Origin: MED-G16 sp964467915
GTDB lineage: Bacteria > Bacteroidota > Bacteroidia > Cytophagales > MED-G16
Assembly (NCBI GenBank): GCA_964467915.1
Contig: CAYXSW010000007.1
Coordinates: 1-55,350, forward strand
Length of the DNA: 55,350 nucleotides
Reading direction: 5' to 3'
Positions 43,252 through 51,575 of the stretch are shown in pieces (the first letter of the stretch is position 1; each line of letters opens with the position of its first letter). Under the pieces are notes generated by a model. That model was not told where the DNA came from. It made no database searches and saw only the letters and a list, made by a program, of their open reading frames with translations. The translations under genes and the position numbers were made by a program.

Positions 43252-44240
43252 TATTTAAGAATACTAAATATCCAATTTATTCCTACTTCTTCTAAATTTA
43301 TTTCTTTTATTACTTTTGAATAATTTTCATTATAACATACCAATCTTGTTGGCATTTTAAGCTTTACTTTATTGGTAAGCTTATTCCCTAACCATTTAAC
43401 ATTTTCAATAAATTTAGTTGGTCTTATTCTACTAAAACCGACATAGTTTTTATCCTCTAATTGTTGAAAGCCTCTACACCATCCTAAAGATCTGCCTTGT
43501 TTTTCAAATTTATTTAGGTTAATAATTTCTATTTCATTTAAATTATTTTTATTTATCTCAATAATTTTTCCATTTACAACGGTATATATTAATTTTTTAT
43601 TAAAAATAGAACCATCGTGAGGGATTCCTTCATTTAAATTTATATAATCAATTATTTTTCCTTCAAGTGAATAAACTAATACATCCTGTTGTTTGTACCT
43701 TGTTATAAATAATTTATTATCATAAATAGTTACATGATTAGGATGAGAAAAGTGAGGTTTTGTAGTATTTATTTTTCTATAATCTTTTTGTTTATCAAAC
43801 CTCTTCCATGTATCTATATCTGGAAAGCAGTTATAAACACATATAATTTTTTTCTTTGATAAAGAATATCTTGCCACTAGATCCAATCCAGTTATAACAA
43901 TGTATAAATCATTATTATACTCAATAACATGATGTAAATCATTAAATATTTTTAGTGAAATTCTTTCTGTTAGTTTGTAATCAGGGAGGTCATAAATTAA
44001 AACTTCAGTCAATGTAGTAATATAAAGTTTATTGTTAATAACAGAACCACTTTTAAATGATATGCTAAAGTTTTTTTCAGGACGAAATTTTAATGGAGTT
44101 TTATAATTTACTTTTTCTATCAAAGTCTCACTTTTTGTATCGTATTCATAAATAACTCCACAAATACCATTACTCCATTCTTTATTAAAATAAGATAAAG
44201 ATGAATCTGATTGTCTTCCTCCAGTTATAATGAGTTTCAT
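43248..44240 (-). CDS. Unrecognised cytoplasmic beta-propeller-like protein
   Basis: 330 residues, no signal peptide or membrane segment. It shows repeated strand units of the form xNKLYITxx...xxVLIYDL: NNKLYITTLTEVLIYDLPD, NNDLYIVITGLDLVARYSL, DNKLFITRYKQQDVLVYSLEG, NKKLIYTVVNGKIIEIN. This suggests a 5-6 bladed propeller. Conserved-looking polar clusters are FNDLHHVIEY, HFSHPNHVTIY and GIPHDGS, which contain several histidines and could form a binding site. I do not recognise the family with certainty. Placed between an SDR and a saccharopine-dehydrogenase-like gene. Confidence 0.7.
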   Translation of the reverse strand: MKLIITGGRQSDSSLSYFNKEWSNGICGVIYEYDTKSETLIEKVNYKTPLKFRPEKNFSISFKSGSVINNKLYITTLTEVLIYDLPDYKLTERISLKIFNDLHHVIEYNNDLYIVITGLDLVARYSLSKKKIICVYNCFPDIDTWKRFDKQKDYRKINTTKPHFSHPNHVTIYDNKLFITRYKQQDVLVYSLEGKIIDYINLNEGIPHDGSIFNKKLIYTVVNGKIIEINKNNLNEIEIINLNKFEKQGRSLGWCRGFQQLEDKNYVGFSRIRPTKFIENVKWLGNKLTNKVKLKMPTRLVCYNENYSKVIKEINLEEVGINWIFSILKY

Positions 44241-44295
44241 TAAATTTTTTTATTAATTTTAGTATACATTACCACAAAATACTAAACTCAAATTT

Positions 44296-45621
44296 ATGTC
44301 AAAAAAAATAGTAATTCTTGGTGCTGGAAAATCTTCATCTTTTTTGATAAAATACTTATATGAAAATAAAAATGAATTAGATATCTCTTTGAAAATAGTA
44401 TCTGACTATAGACCTAATTACATTGATGATTTTGAAGAAATAAATTTTTTGAGTTTAGATATAAAAGATAAAGAGAAGTTATTAGAAGTTATTCAAGATT
44501 CCTTCATTGTAGTTAGCTTATTGCCTCCTTTTTTACACTTTGAAATTGCGGAAATATGCTCAGATAATAAAATTAATATGATTACAGCATCTTATTTAGA
44601 TGAAAAAATAAAAACTTTAGAAAAAAAATTCATTGAAAATAATTGTTTTTTATTTATGGAAATGGGGCTTGATCCAGGTATTGATCATATGTCGGCTATG
44701 AAGATCATTGACAAATTAAGTGAATCAAAAAAAATCATTGAGTTTGAATCATATACTGGTGGTTTAGTAAAGCTAGATAAAGTAAATAATCCATGGGGTT
44801 ATAAATTTACTTGGAATCCAATGAATGTTATTCTTGCAGGAGCTGAAGGAGCAAATTATTTAAAGGGTGGCCTTAAAAAATCAATTTCATATAATAAAAT
44901 TTTTAAAGACTTCAAATCTATAATTATTCCTGGTGATGAAGGTTTTGAAGGTTATCCAAATAGAAATTCATTGAAGTATAAAAACTTATATAAATTAAAA
45001 GATGTTAAAACTCTTAAAAGAGGAACCTTGAGATATAAAGGGTTTTGTGAAACATGGTCTTTACTGATTGATTTAGGACTAACTAGTAACACTAAAACTC
45101 TTTCCAATAATAAAGAAATGACTTTTTTTGACTTTTTTAATCACAGAATAAAAGCAAAAAATCATAAAGATTTAATTAAATTTCTTGATGTAAAATATGG
45201 AATTAAAAAAACATCTCAAGTTTATAAGAATCTTGAGTGGTCTGGTTTTTTTTCTAATAAAAAAATACAAATAAAACAAGGTAACATATCAGACTTTCTT
45301 TTGTCAGTTTTGATGGATAAATGGACTCTATCTGATGGAGATATCGACTTAATTGTTATGACCCATTCTTTAGTATATGAGTCTGAAGAAAAACAAAATA
45401 AAATTTTTTCTTATTTAAAAATTGAGGGCGAAGATAATGTATATACAGCTATGTCAAAAACTGTTGGGTTACCAATTGCTGTACTGATTGAGCATATAAT
45501 TAAAAATAGAATTTATAAGAAAGGAATCCATTTGCCCTTCAGTAAGGATATTTATGAGCCCATACTTAAAAAACTTAAAAAATTAGGAATTGAATTCACT
45601 GAGATAGAAACTAATATTTGA
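44296..45621 (+). CDS. Saccharopine dehydrogenase-like (LYS9-type) oxidoreductase
   Basis: 441 residues. A Rossmann start IVILGAGKSSSFLIKYL is followed by the family core: SLLPPFLHFEIAEIC, MEMGLDPGIDHMSAMKII, ESYTGGL and NPWGYKFTWNP. The C-terminal domain has the YTAMSKTVGLPIA segment. This matches the glutamate-forming saccharopine reductase/dehydrogenase (LYS9-like) architecture. Bacterial members may act in lysine degradation or in related imine reductions; no lysine-ketoglutarate reductase partner lies nearby. Its end overlaps the accC end by 11 bases, convergently. Confidence 0.88.
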   Translation: MSKKIVILGAGKSSSFLIKYLYENKNELDISLKIVSDYRPNYIDDFEEINFLSLDIKDKEKLLEVIQDSFIVVSLLPPFLHFEIAEICSDNKINMITASYLDEKIKTLEKKFIENNCFLFMEMGLDPGIDHMSAMKIIDKLSESKKIIEFESYTGGLVKLDKVNNPWGYKFTWNPMNVILAGAEGANYLKGGLKKSISYNKIFKDFKSIIIPGDEGFEGYPNRNSLKYKNLYKLKDVKTLKRGTLRYKGFCETWSLLIDLGLTSNTKTLSNNKEMTFFDFFNHRIKAKNHKDLIKFLDVKYGIKKTSQVYKNLEWSGFFSNKKIQIKQGNISDFLLSVLMDKWTLSDGDIDLIVMTHSLVYESEEKQNKIFSYLKIEGEDNVYTAMSKTVGLPIAVLIEHIIKNRIYKKGIHLPFSKDIYEPILKKLKKLGIEFTEIETNI

Positions 45622-46945
45622 AGGTATCCATAAAATTAGTTGTAAAATTTCCTTTTTTAAAGTTAGGATCATCCATAATTTTTACATGAAATGGTATTGT
45701 CGTTTTAATTCCTTCAATAATAAACTCTTTTAGTGCTCTTTTCATTCTCACTATAGCTTCCTCTCTAGATTGATGACTAACAATTAATTTAGCAATCATT
45801 GAATCATAATTGGGAGGTATTACATAACCTGAATATATATGTGAATCTACTCTTACGCCATGCCCTCCTGGTTTATGTAATGCTGTGATCTTTCCAGGGC
45901 AAGGTCTAAAATTTGCAGAAGGATCTTCAGCATTAATTCTACACTCAATAGAATATAATTTTGGATAGTAGTGTTTTCCAGAGACCTTTACACCACCAGC
46001 AACTTTTATTTGTTCTTTAATTAAATCATAATCAGTAACCTCTTCTGTAATTCCATGCTCTACTTGAATACGAGTATTCATTTCCATGAAGTAAAATTTC
46101 TTGTTGATGTCAACAAGAAATTCTATAGTTCCAGCGCCTTCATATTTTATAAATTCACATGCTTTAACAGCTGCTTCTCCCATCTTCTCTCTTAAATCTT
46201 TATCTACAAAAGGAGAAGGCGTTTCTTCTATTAATTTTTGATGTCTTCTTTGAATTGAGCAATCTCTTTCTGATAAATGACTAACATTACCATATTGATC
46301 TCCCATAATCTGTATTTCTATATGTCTAGGTTTTATAATAAATTTCTCTAGATACAATCCGGAATTAGAAAAAGAAGCTTCAGATTCAGCTTTTGCACTA
46401 TTCCAACAATCTTCAAATTCTTTTTCGCTATTTACTATTCTCATTCCTTTTCCACCACCACCAGCTGTTGCCTTTAAAATAACAGGGTATCCAATTGAGG
46501 ATGCTAACTTTTTTCCTTCTTTTATTGAATTCAACAAACCATCTGAACCAGGTACAGTTGGAATTCCAGCCTCTTTCATAGTTTCTTTAGCTGTAACTTT
46601 ATCACCCATCTTTTCAATCATTTTCCAATCTGGACCAATAAACTTTATCCCACTTTCATTACAAATTTTTGAGAATTCTGCATTTTCTGATAAAAACCCA
46701 TATCCTGGATGAATAGCATCAGAATTTGTAATTTCAGCTGCTGCCATTATTTTAGGAATACTTAAGTATGATTCTTTTGATGTAGGAGGCCCAATACAAA
46801 CCGCTTCATCAGCAAAACGAACATGTAAACTTTCTTTGTCTGCTGTAGAATATACTGCAACCGTTTTAATACCCATCTCATTACAGCTCCTAATAACTCT
46901 TAGAGCAATTTCACCACGATTAGCAATAAGCACTTTTTTAATCAT
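45611..46945 (-). CDS. accC: Acetyl-CoA carboxylase, biotin carboxylase subunit
   Basis: ATP-grasp enzyme carboxylating the biotin of AccB with bicarbonate. 444 residues. N-terminal KVLIANRGEIALRVIRS, the glycine-rich ATP loop ATAGGGGKGMR (near residue 160), SERDCSIQRRHQKLIEE, EMNTRIQVEHG and RINAEDP are all complete. Downstream of accB with a short gap. Last gene of the run that begins at DUF177 and continues through rpmF, fabH, efp and accB, linking fatty acid initiation with translation genes. Confidence 0.98.
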   Translation of the reverse strand: MIKKVLIANRGEIALRVIRSCNEMGIKTVAVYSTADKESLHVRFADEAVCIGPPTSKESYLSIPKIMAAAEITNSDAIHPGYGFLSENAEFSKICNESGIKFIGPDWKMIEKMGDKVTAKETMKEAGIPTVPGSDGLLNSIKEGKKLASSIGYPVILKATAGGGGKGMRIVNSEKEFEDCWNSAKAESEASFSNSGLYLEKFIIKPRHIEIQIMGDQYGNVSHLSERDCSIQRRHQKLIEETPSPFVDKDLREKMGEAAVKACEFIKYEGAGTIEFLVDINKKFYFMEMNTRIQVEHGITEEVTDYDLIKEQIKVAGGVKVSGKHYYPKLYSIECRINAEDPSANFRPCPGKITALHKPGGHGVRVDSHIYSGYVIPPNYDSMIAKLIVSHQSREEAIVRMKRALKEFIIEGIKTTIPFHVKIMDDPNFKKGNFTTNFMDTFKY

Positions 46946-46953
46946 TTTGATTA

Positions 46954-47412
46954 TTAGCTTGGATCAACTTCGAACAAAGGTTGATCAAATTCAACTGGAG
47001 AATTATCATCAACAAGAATTTTAACAATTTTACCAGTAACTTCTGATTCTATATCATTAAATAACTTCATTGCCTCTATTATACATACTTTTTGACCAAT
47101 TTTTACTGAATCTCCCTCACTTACAAATGGGTCACTTTCAGGATTTGGAGAACGGTAGAAAGTGCCAATCATTGGTGATTTAACTAGAATTGTTTTAGTT
47201 GATTTCTTTTCATCAGATTTAACAACTTCATTTACTTCAGTTTTAATAGGTTTTGAAATTTGAGTCGCTACATCTTCATCTGTTTTGATTTCAGATACAA
47301 CAGTATTATTCTTTTTAACTCTAATCTTATAATTTTCAGTTTCTATACTAACATCATCAAGATCAGTTTTTTTAATGAAATTTATAATATCCTGTATTTC
47401 TTTTACTTTCAT
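46954..47412 (-). CDS. accB: Acetyl-CoA carboxylase, biotin carboxyl carrier protein
   Basis: 152 residues. A helical N-terminal domain (KEIQDIINFIKKTDLDDVSIE) and a flexible charged linker lead to the biotinyl domain, with KSPMIGTFYRSPNPESDPFV and the biotinylation site EAMKLFNDIE (Lys near residue 117; most family members have EAMKMMN). The ATG is preceded by TAAATTTG (4 bases away), a possible internal promoter. Directly upstream of accC and downstream of efp. Confidence 0.97.
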   Translation of the reverse strand: MKVKEIQDIINFIKKTDLDDVSIETENYKIRVKKNNTVVSEIKTDEDVATQISKPIKTEVNEVVKSDEKKSTKTILVKSPMIGTFYRSPNPESDPFVSEGDSVKIGQKVCIIEAMKLFNDIESEVTGKIVKILVDDNSPVEFDQPLFEVDPS

Positions 47413-47416
47413 GTAA

Positions 47417-47424
47417 CAAATTTA
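47417..47424 (-). promoter_or_regulatory. Candidate -7 box before accB (TAAATTTG)
   Basis: Minus-strand TAAATTTG ends 4 bases before the accB ATG in the short efp-accB gap. It fits TAnnTTTG but could be a chance match in AT-rich DNA inside an operon. Confidence 0.3.
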
Positions 47425-47428
47425 AAAT

Positions 47429-47992
47429 TTATTTTACTCTCTCAACGTATTTGCCTTGCCTAATATCAACTTTTATTTTATCATTTTCATTTATAAAAAG
47501 GGGTACTTGTATTTCAGCTCCTGTTTCAATTCTTGCTATTTTTGTTGCATTTGTAGCAGTATCACCTTTTACGCCCGGTTCAGTATACGTTATCTTTGAT
47601 TCAATATTTTGTGGTAGTTCACATGATAAAATATCTCCAGTTTCTGTGTGTATAGAAATTTCAACCTCCATTCCATCCATTAAAAAGTCTGAATAATCAA
47701 TTTGAGTTTCTTCAAGGGATATTTGTTCAAATGAAGATGTATCCATAAAATGATACCCCGAGCTATCTTTGTATAAAAATTGATGAGATCTTTTTTCAAC
47801 TCTAGCAGTAATAATTTTATGTCCAGATGGAAAGGTATTATCAATAACTTTTCCCGTTTTAACATTTTTAAGCTTTGTTCTTACAAAGGCCGGACCTTTT
47901 CCAGGTTTAACATGTTGAAATTCAGTAACAAAGTATAGGTTTCCGTTATATTCTATACAAAGTCCATTTTTAATATCACTAGTAGAAGCCAT
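47429..47992 (-). CDS. efp: Translation elongation factor P
   Basis: 187 residues, three beta-barrel domains. The first domain has the tip loop KPGKGPAFVR, with the lysine (near residue 32) that is modified in some bacteria. The C-terminal domain carries the family segment GDTATNATKIARIETGAEIQVPLFIN. EF-P relieves stalling at polyproline. Lies between fabH and accB on the minus strand with 2 bases to fabH. No modifying enzyme (epmA or similar) is in the window. Confidence 0.97.
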   Translation of the reverse strand: MASTSDIKNGLCIEYNGNLYFVTEFQHVKPGKGPAFVRTKLKNVKTGKVIDNTFPSGHKIITARVEKRSHQFLYKDSSGYHFMDTSSFEQISLEETQIDYSDFLMDGMEVEISIHTETGDILSCELPQNIESKITYTEPGVKGDTATNATKIARIETGAEIQVPLFINENDKIKVDIRQGKYVERVK

Positions 47993-47994
47993 TT

Positions 47995-48996
47995 TTAATT
48001 ATTATAAGACCATTTTAAGTAAAGAGAACCCCAAGTAAAACCACCTCCAAAAGCAGCAAGTATTAAGTTATCTCCTTTTTTAAATTTTTTTTCAAAATCC
48101 CATAAGCATAGTGGAATAGTCCCAGCAGTAGTATTACCGTATTTTTCAATATTTAATAAAACTTTTTCAGGTCCTACACCCATTCTTTTAGCAGTTGCAT
48201 CAATTATCCTTTTATTAGCTTGGTGTGGTACAAGATAAGATACATCATCAGATGAAAGGTTATTTTTTTTCATTATTTCTTCAGAAATATCAGCCATATT
48301 AGTTACAGCAAATTTGAAAACAGAAGAGCCTTCTTGGTATATAAAGTGATCTTTGTTTTTTATTGTTTCTATCGAAGCTGGTCTTAAACTACCTCCTCCT
48401 TTAAGGCATAACACATCACATCCAGACCCATCACTTTTTAATATATAATCTTGTATTCCGGTATCGTCATTCGATCTTTCTAGTAATACAGCTCCTCCAC
48501 CATCTCCAAATAACACACAATTTTTTCTTTCTTCATAGTCAACAATAGAAGACATTTTATCTGCTCCAATTACTACAACCTTTTTGTGAGTTCCTGATTC
48601 TATAAATTGACACCCGGTAGTAAGAGCATATAGGAAACCAGAACAAGCAGCTGATATGTCAAAACTATATGAATTTGTAGCCCCAACTTTATCAGCTATC
48701 AAATTTGCTGTTGATGGGAAAAACATATCTGGGGTGACAGTAGCAACAATTATTAGATCAATATCTTTAGGATTAGTATTAGTTTTCTCTAATAATCCTT
48801 CTAAACATTTTATACCTAGAACAGATGTACCTTGTAATTCACCCTTTAAAATTCTTCTTTCTTTAATTCCAGTTCTTGTAATAATCCATTCATCAGTGGT
48901 GTCTACTAATTTTTCAAGCTCAGAATTAGTTAGAACATAATCAGGCACATAACCATGTACCCCAGAAATACAAGCTTTATATTTTTTTGAGGACAT
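47995..48996 (-). CDS. fabH: 3-oxoacyl-[acyl-carrier-protein] synthase III
   Basis: Initiates type II fatty acid synthesis by condensing acetyl-CoA with malonyl-ACP. About 333 residues. Catalytic Cys in ISAACSGFLYAL (near residue 113), His in VPHQANKRII and Asn in GNTTAGTIPL are in place. The frame extends two codons to a TTG at 49002, but the ATG at 48996 (MSSKKYKA) is the better start. Next to rpmF, an arrangement common across bacteria. Together with accB and accC it forms a malonyl-CoA and fatty acid initiation set. Confidence 0.97.
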   Translation of the reverse strand: MSSKKYKACISGVHGYVPDYVLTNSELEKLVDTTDEWIITRTGIKERRILKGELQGTSVLGIKCLEGLLEKTNTNPKDIDLIIVATVTPDMFFPSTANLIADKVGATNSYSFDISAACSGFLYALTTGCQFIESGTHKKVVVIGADKMSSIVDYEERKNCVLFGDGGGAVLLERSNDDTGIQDYILKSDGSGCDVLCLKGGGSLRPASIETIKNKDHFIYQEGSSVFKFAVTNMADISEEIMKKNNLSSDDVSYLVPHQANKRIIDATAKRMGVGPEKVLLNIEKYGNTTAGTIPLCLWDFEKKFKKGDNLILAAFGGGFTWGSLYLKWSYNN

Positions 48997-49010
48997 AAAC
49001 AAGATAAGAA

Positions 49011-49202
49011 TTAAGCTACTGCTTCTTTTTCTAATACAACTTTACCCTTATAATATAGTTTGCCTTCATACCAATATGCTCTATGTGGAAGGTGAGATTC
49101 TCCAGTAGTTGAACAAACAACAAACTTTTTTGCAGTTGCTTTGTAATGAGTTCTTCTTTTATCTCTTCTGGTTTTTGAGGTTTTACGTTTTGGATGTGCC
49201 AT
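49011..49202 (-). CDS. rpmF: 50S ribosomal protein L32
   Basis: 63 residues. The basic N terminus MAHPKRKTSKTRRDKRRTHY is diagnostic. The zinc ribbon is reduced: only one cysteine (VVCSTTGE) remains, followed by SHLPHRAYW, which is the zinc-independent form typical of Bacteroidota. Preceded 6 bases upstream by DUF177, the usual yceD-rpmF pair, and followed by fabH. Confidence 0.97.
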   Translation of the reverse strand: MAHPKRKTSKTRRDKRRTHYKATAKKFVVCSTTGESHLPHRAYWYEGKLYYKGKVVLEKEAVA

Positions 49203-49208
49203 TTTAAT

Positions 49209-49715
49209 TTATTTTAATTTATTTAATGGATCCAATCTTGGATCAGTTTTTTTAATAACATTAGTTCTAAACACAAAATTATCAATATTATCTTCATTTT
49301 TTAAAGAAGGGTGTAATCTTTTTGCTGGAATTTCTAAAATAACAAATTCATAAATGTATTTTGCTATGTTAATTATTGATTTATTTCTATCAATAACTAT
49401 CATGTCTTCAGATATTTCTTCTTCAAAATCACCAAATTTGAATAATATTTTATTTTTTAGATTTAATGAATGAATAAATTTTTTTAATGTTCTATCACAA
49501 ATTAATTCAGTAGAACCTCTGATGTCAAAAGTAGCATCTAACATCATATCCGTTTTAATTATTTTCAGTTTACATTCTCCTAATGTATTTTTCATTTCAA
49601 GTTCTTCAGAAAAATGTTCTAAAAGAGCATGATTGAATTCAAATAGAAATGAATGTTCATTATTTGATAAGCTTTGAATTTTTACATCAAATTTTCTAAG
49701 AAATTTTTTGTCCAT
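49209..49715 (-). CDS. DUF177/YceD family protein
   Basis: 168 residues. The beta-rich DUF177 core contains DATFDIRGSTELICDRTLKKF with one cysteine where classic members have two, and the C terminus ends DPRLDPLNKLK, a typical Bacteroidota form. YceD homologues are linked to 23S rRNA metabolism and are nearly always next to rpmF, as here. A minus-strand TATTTTTG element lies 17 bases before the ATG and may drive this operon. Confidence 0.9.
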   Translation of the reverse strand: MDKKFLRKFDVKIQSLSNNEHSFLFEFNHALLEHFSEELEMKNTLGECKLKIIKTDMMLDATFDIRGSTELICDRTLKKFIHSLNLKNKILFKFGDFEEEISEDMIVIDRNKSIINIAKYIYEFVILEIPAKRLHPSLKNEDNIDNFVFRTNVIKKTDPRLDPLNKLK

Positions 49716-49732
49716 GATTATAAATATGTGAG

Positions 49733-49740
49733 CAAAAATA
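49733..49740 (-). promoter_or_regulatory. Candidate -7 box of the DUF177-rpmF-fabH operon (TATTTTTG)
   Basis: Minus-strand TATTTTTG matches TAnnTTTG 17 bases upstream of the DUF177 ATG, in the 37-base gap after pdxA. No clear -33 element at 19-21 bases was found. Confidence 0.4.
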
Positions 49741-49752
49741 TTACCAAATCTC

Positions 49753-50769
49753 TTATTTATAAAGCATTCTTTGATTTATAATTCTAATATTTAACTTGAT
49801 TGATTCTATCAAAGAATTTTCATTGGCAATTCCTTTTCCAGATATATTAAATGCAGTTCCATGGTCTGGAGATGTTCTTACAATAGGTAGTCCTCCTGTA
49901 TAATTAACTCCATTTTCAAAAGAAAATGATTTAAATCCTACTAATCCTTGATCGTGATACCAGGAAAAAACTCCATCATAATTTTTAAAATTTTTTGTAC
50001 CAAAAAAAGAATCAGCTGAAAATGGACCTTCAAATTGATTTTTCTTATGATTTAATTCTTTGATAATTGGATATATTTTTTCTGTTTCTTCTGAGCCTAA
50101 AATCCCATTTTCACCAGCATGAGGATTTAATCCTAAAACTGCAATTTTTGGAGATTTCAAATTGAAGTCATTTTTTAATGTGTTTAGAAATATTTTTAAC
50201 TTTTTCTTAATAATATTTCTTTTAATATAAGTTGAGACATCTTTTAATTGAATATGTCCAGTATGAAGCCCTATAAGCATCTCTTTTGAACACATAATCA
50301 TAATATTATCTTCTATATTATACCTTGATTTTAAAAATTCAGTGTGTCCAGGAAAAGGAAAAAAATTTGATTGAGAATTAATTTTACTTATTGGTAAAGT
50401 CACTAATCCATGAATTTCTTTTTTGTCTAAATGATTAAGAGAATTTTTTAGAGATTCTATCGAATAATTTCCTGCTGATTTACTTATATGCCCTGGTTTT
50501 ATATTTATTGGTGATTTCTCATTCGATATTGTATATAGAACATTATCCCTAAATTTTGTTTTTAAATTATCTTTTTGCTCAATCTTTATTTTATAATTGA
50601 AATGATGATTATAATATTCTAATATTTTTTTATCACAAAATATTAAAGGGATACACTTATCAAATAATTTAGAATTTATAAATGATTTTAGTAATATTTC
50701 TGGTCCAATTCCATTGTAATCTCCAATACTAAAGCCAATGATTATTTTTTTGTTGATATCTTTTTTCAT
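49753..50769 (-). CDS. pdxA: 4-hydroxythreonine-4-phosphate dehydrogenase
   Basis: NAD-dependent step of the DXP-dependent vitamin B6 (pyridoxal phosphate) pathway. 338 residues. N-terminal GFSIGDYNGIGPEI, PFPGHTEFL (metal His), LGLNPHAGENG, the DGVFSWYHDQGLVGFK segment with metal His, and RTSPDHGTAF are all present. Usual Bacteroidota neighbour of DUF177-rpmF. Two TAAATTTG elements lie upstream (50789-50808), the nearer ending 19 bases before the ATG, a good promoter position. Confidence 0.96.
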   Translation of the reverse strand: MKKDINKKIIIGFSIGDYNGIGPEILLKSFINSKLFDKCIPLIFCDKKILEYYNHHFNYKIKIEQKDNLKTKFRDNVLYTISNEKSPINIKPGHISKSAGNYSIESLKNSLNHLDKKEIHGLVTLPISKINSQSNFFPFPGHTEFLKSRYNIEDNIMIMCSKEMLIGLHTGHIQLKDVSTYIKRNIIKKKLKIFLNTLKNDFNLKSPKIAVLGLNPHAGENGILGSEETEKIYPIIKELNHKKNQFEGPFSADSFFGTKNFKNYDGVFSWYHDQGLVGFKSFSFENGVNYTGGLPIVRTSPDHGTAFNISGKGIANENSLIESIKLNIRIINQRMLYK

Positions 50770-50788
50770 TAAATTCTTTATATAATTC

Positions 50789-50808
50789 CAAATTTACATT
50801 CAAATTTA
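50789..50808 (-). promoter_or_regulatory. Two tandem TAAATTTG boxes upstream of pdxA
   Basis: Minus-strand TAAATTTG occurs at 50789-50796 and 50801-50808 in the 44-base divergent gap between pdxA and rsmA. The nearer box would place transcription start about 13 bases before the pdxA ATG. For the farther one, a TTTG on the minus strand (50826-50829) sits 17 bases upstream. Confidence 0.45.
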
Positions 50809-50813
50809 TCTTA

Positions 50814-51575
50814 ATGATAAAGATTCAAACTAAAAAAAAATTAGGACAACACTTTTTAATAAATGAAACTACTGCAAAACTAATTTCAGATACTTTTAAC
50901 GGTAGAAATAATGTTCTTGAAATTGGTCCTGGTATGGGTGTTCTGACAAAACATATAATTAAAAATGGATCTAGTATAATTCTAATAGAAATTGATTTGG
51001 AATGTGTTAAATATTTAAATCAGGTTTATAAAAAAATTAAAATTATTAATGATGATATTTTAAATATTAGACTTGACAAGTTATTTACCAAAAATTTCTC
51101 TGTAATTAGCAATTTGCCATATAATATATCATCTCAGGTATTTTTTAAAATATTAGAATCAAGAGATAAAATAGATGACTTTACATTTATGGTTCAGAAA
51201 GAAGTTGGTGAACGAATATGTTCTAAACCTGGCAAGAAAAGTTACGGTATATTATCTGTTTTAATACAAATTTATTTTGATGTAGAATATATCTTTGATG
51301 TAAAACCGGAAGACTTTAATCCCCCTCCAAGGGTAATGTCTTCTGTAATTAAAGGTGTTAGGAATAAAAGATCAGATATTGGTATCTCATACTCATTTTT
51401 TAAGACCATTGTTAAAAATTCCTTCCAAAACAGAAGAAAAACATTGAGAAATTCTTTAAAAAACCTAAATTTACCACAATACTTTACCTCAAAAAAAATA
51501 TTTTCAAAGAGAGCTGAACAATTAGACTTAAATGACTTTATATGGCTTTCAAATGAGATTAAACTTTTACAATGA
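50814..51575 (+). CDS. rsmA: 16S rRNA (adenine1518-N6/adenine1519-N6)-dimethyltransferase
   Basis: KsgA family, 253 residues. N-terminal KKKLGQHFL, SAM motif I VLEIGPGMGVLT, acidic IEIDLE, catalytic ISNLPYNISSQVFF, and the PPPRVMSSVI segment are complete. It dimethylates two adjacent adenines in helix 45 during 30S maturation. Divergent from pdxA, a pairing common in bacteria. Its TGA lies within the ATGATG start of mgtE, so the two are probably coupled. Confidence 0.97.
   Translation: MIKIQTKKKLGQHFLINETTAKLISDTFNGRNNVLEIGPGMGVLTKHIIKNGSSIILIEIDLECVKYLNQVYKKIKIINDDILNIRLDKLFTKNFSVISNLPYNISSQVFFKILESRDKIDDFTFMVQKEVGERICSKPGKKSYGILSVLIQIYFDVEYIFDVKPEDFNPPPRVMSSVIKGVRNKRSDIGISYSFFKTIVKNSFQNRRKTLRNSLKNLNLPQYFTSKKIFSKRAEQLDLNDFIWLSNEIKLLQ

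Noticed and set aside
48997..49002. TTG start for FabH two codons upstream
   Set aside because: An ATG two codons later gives the normal FabH N terminus.
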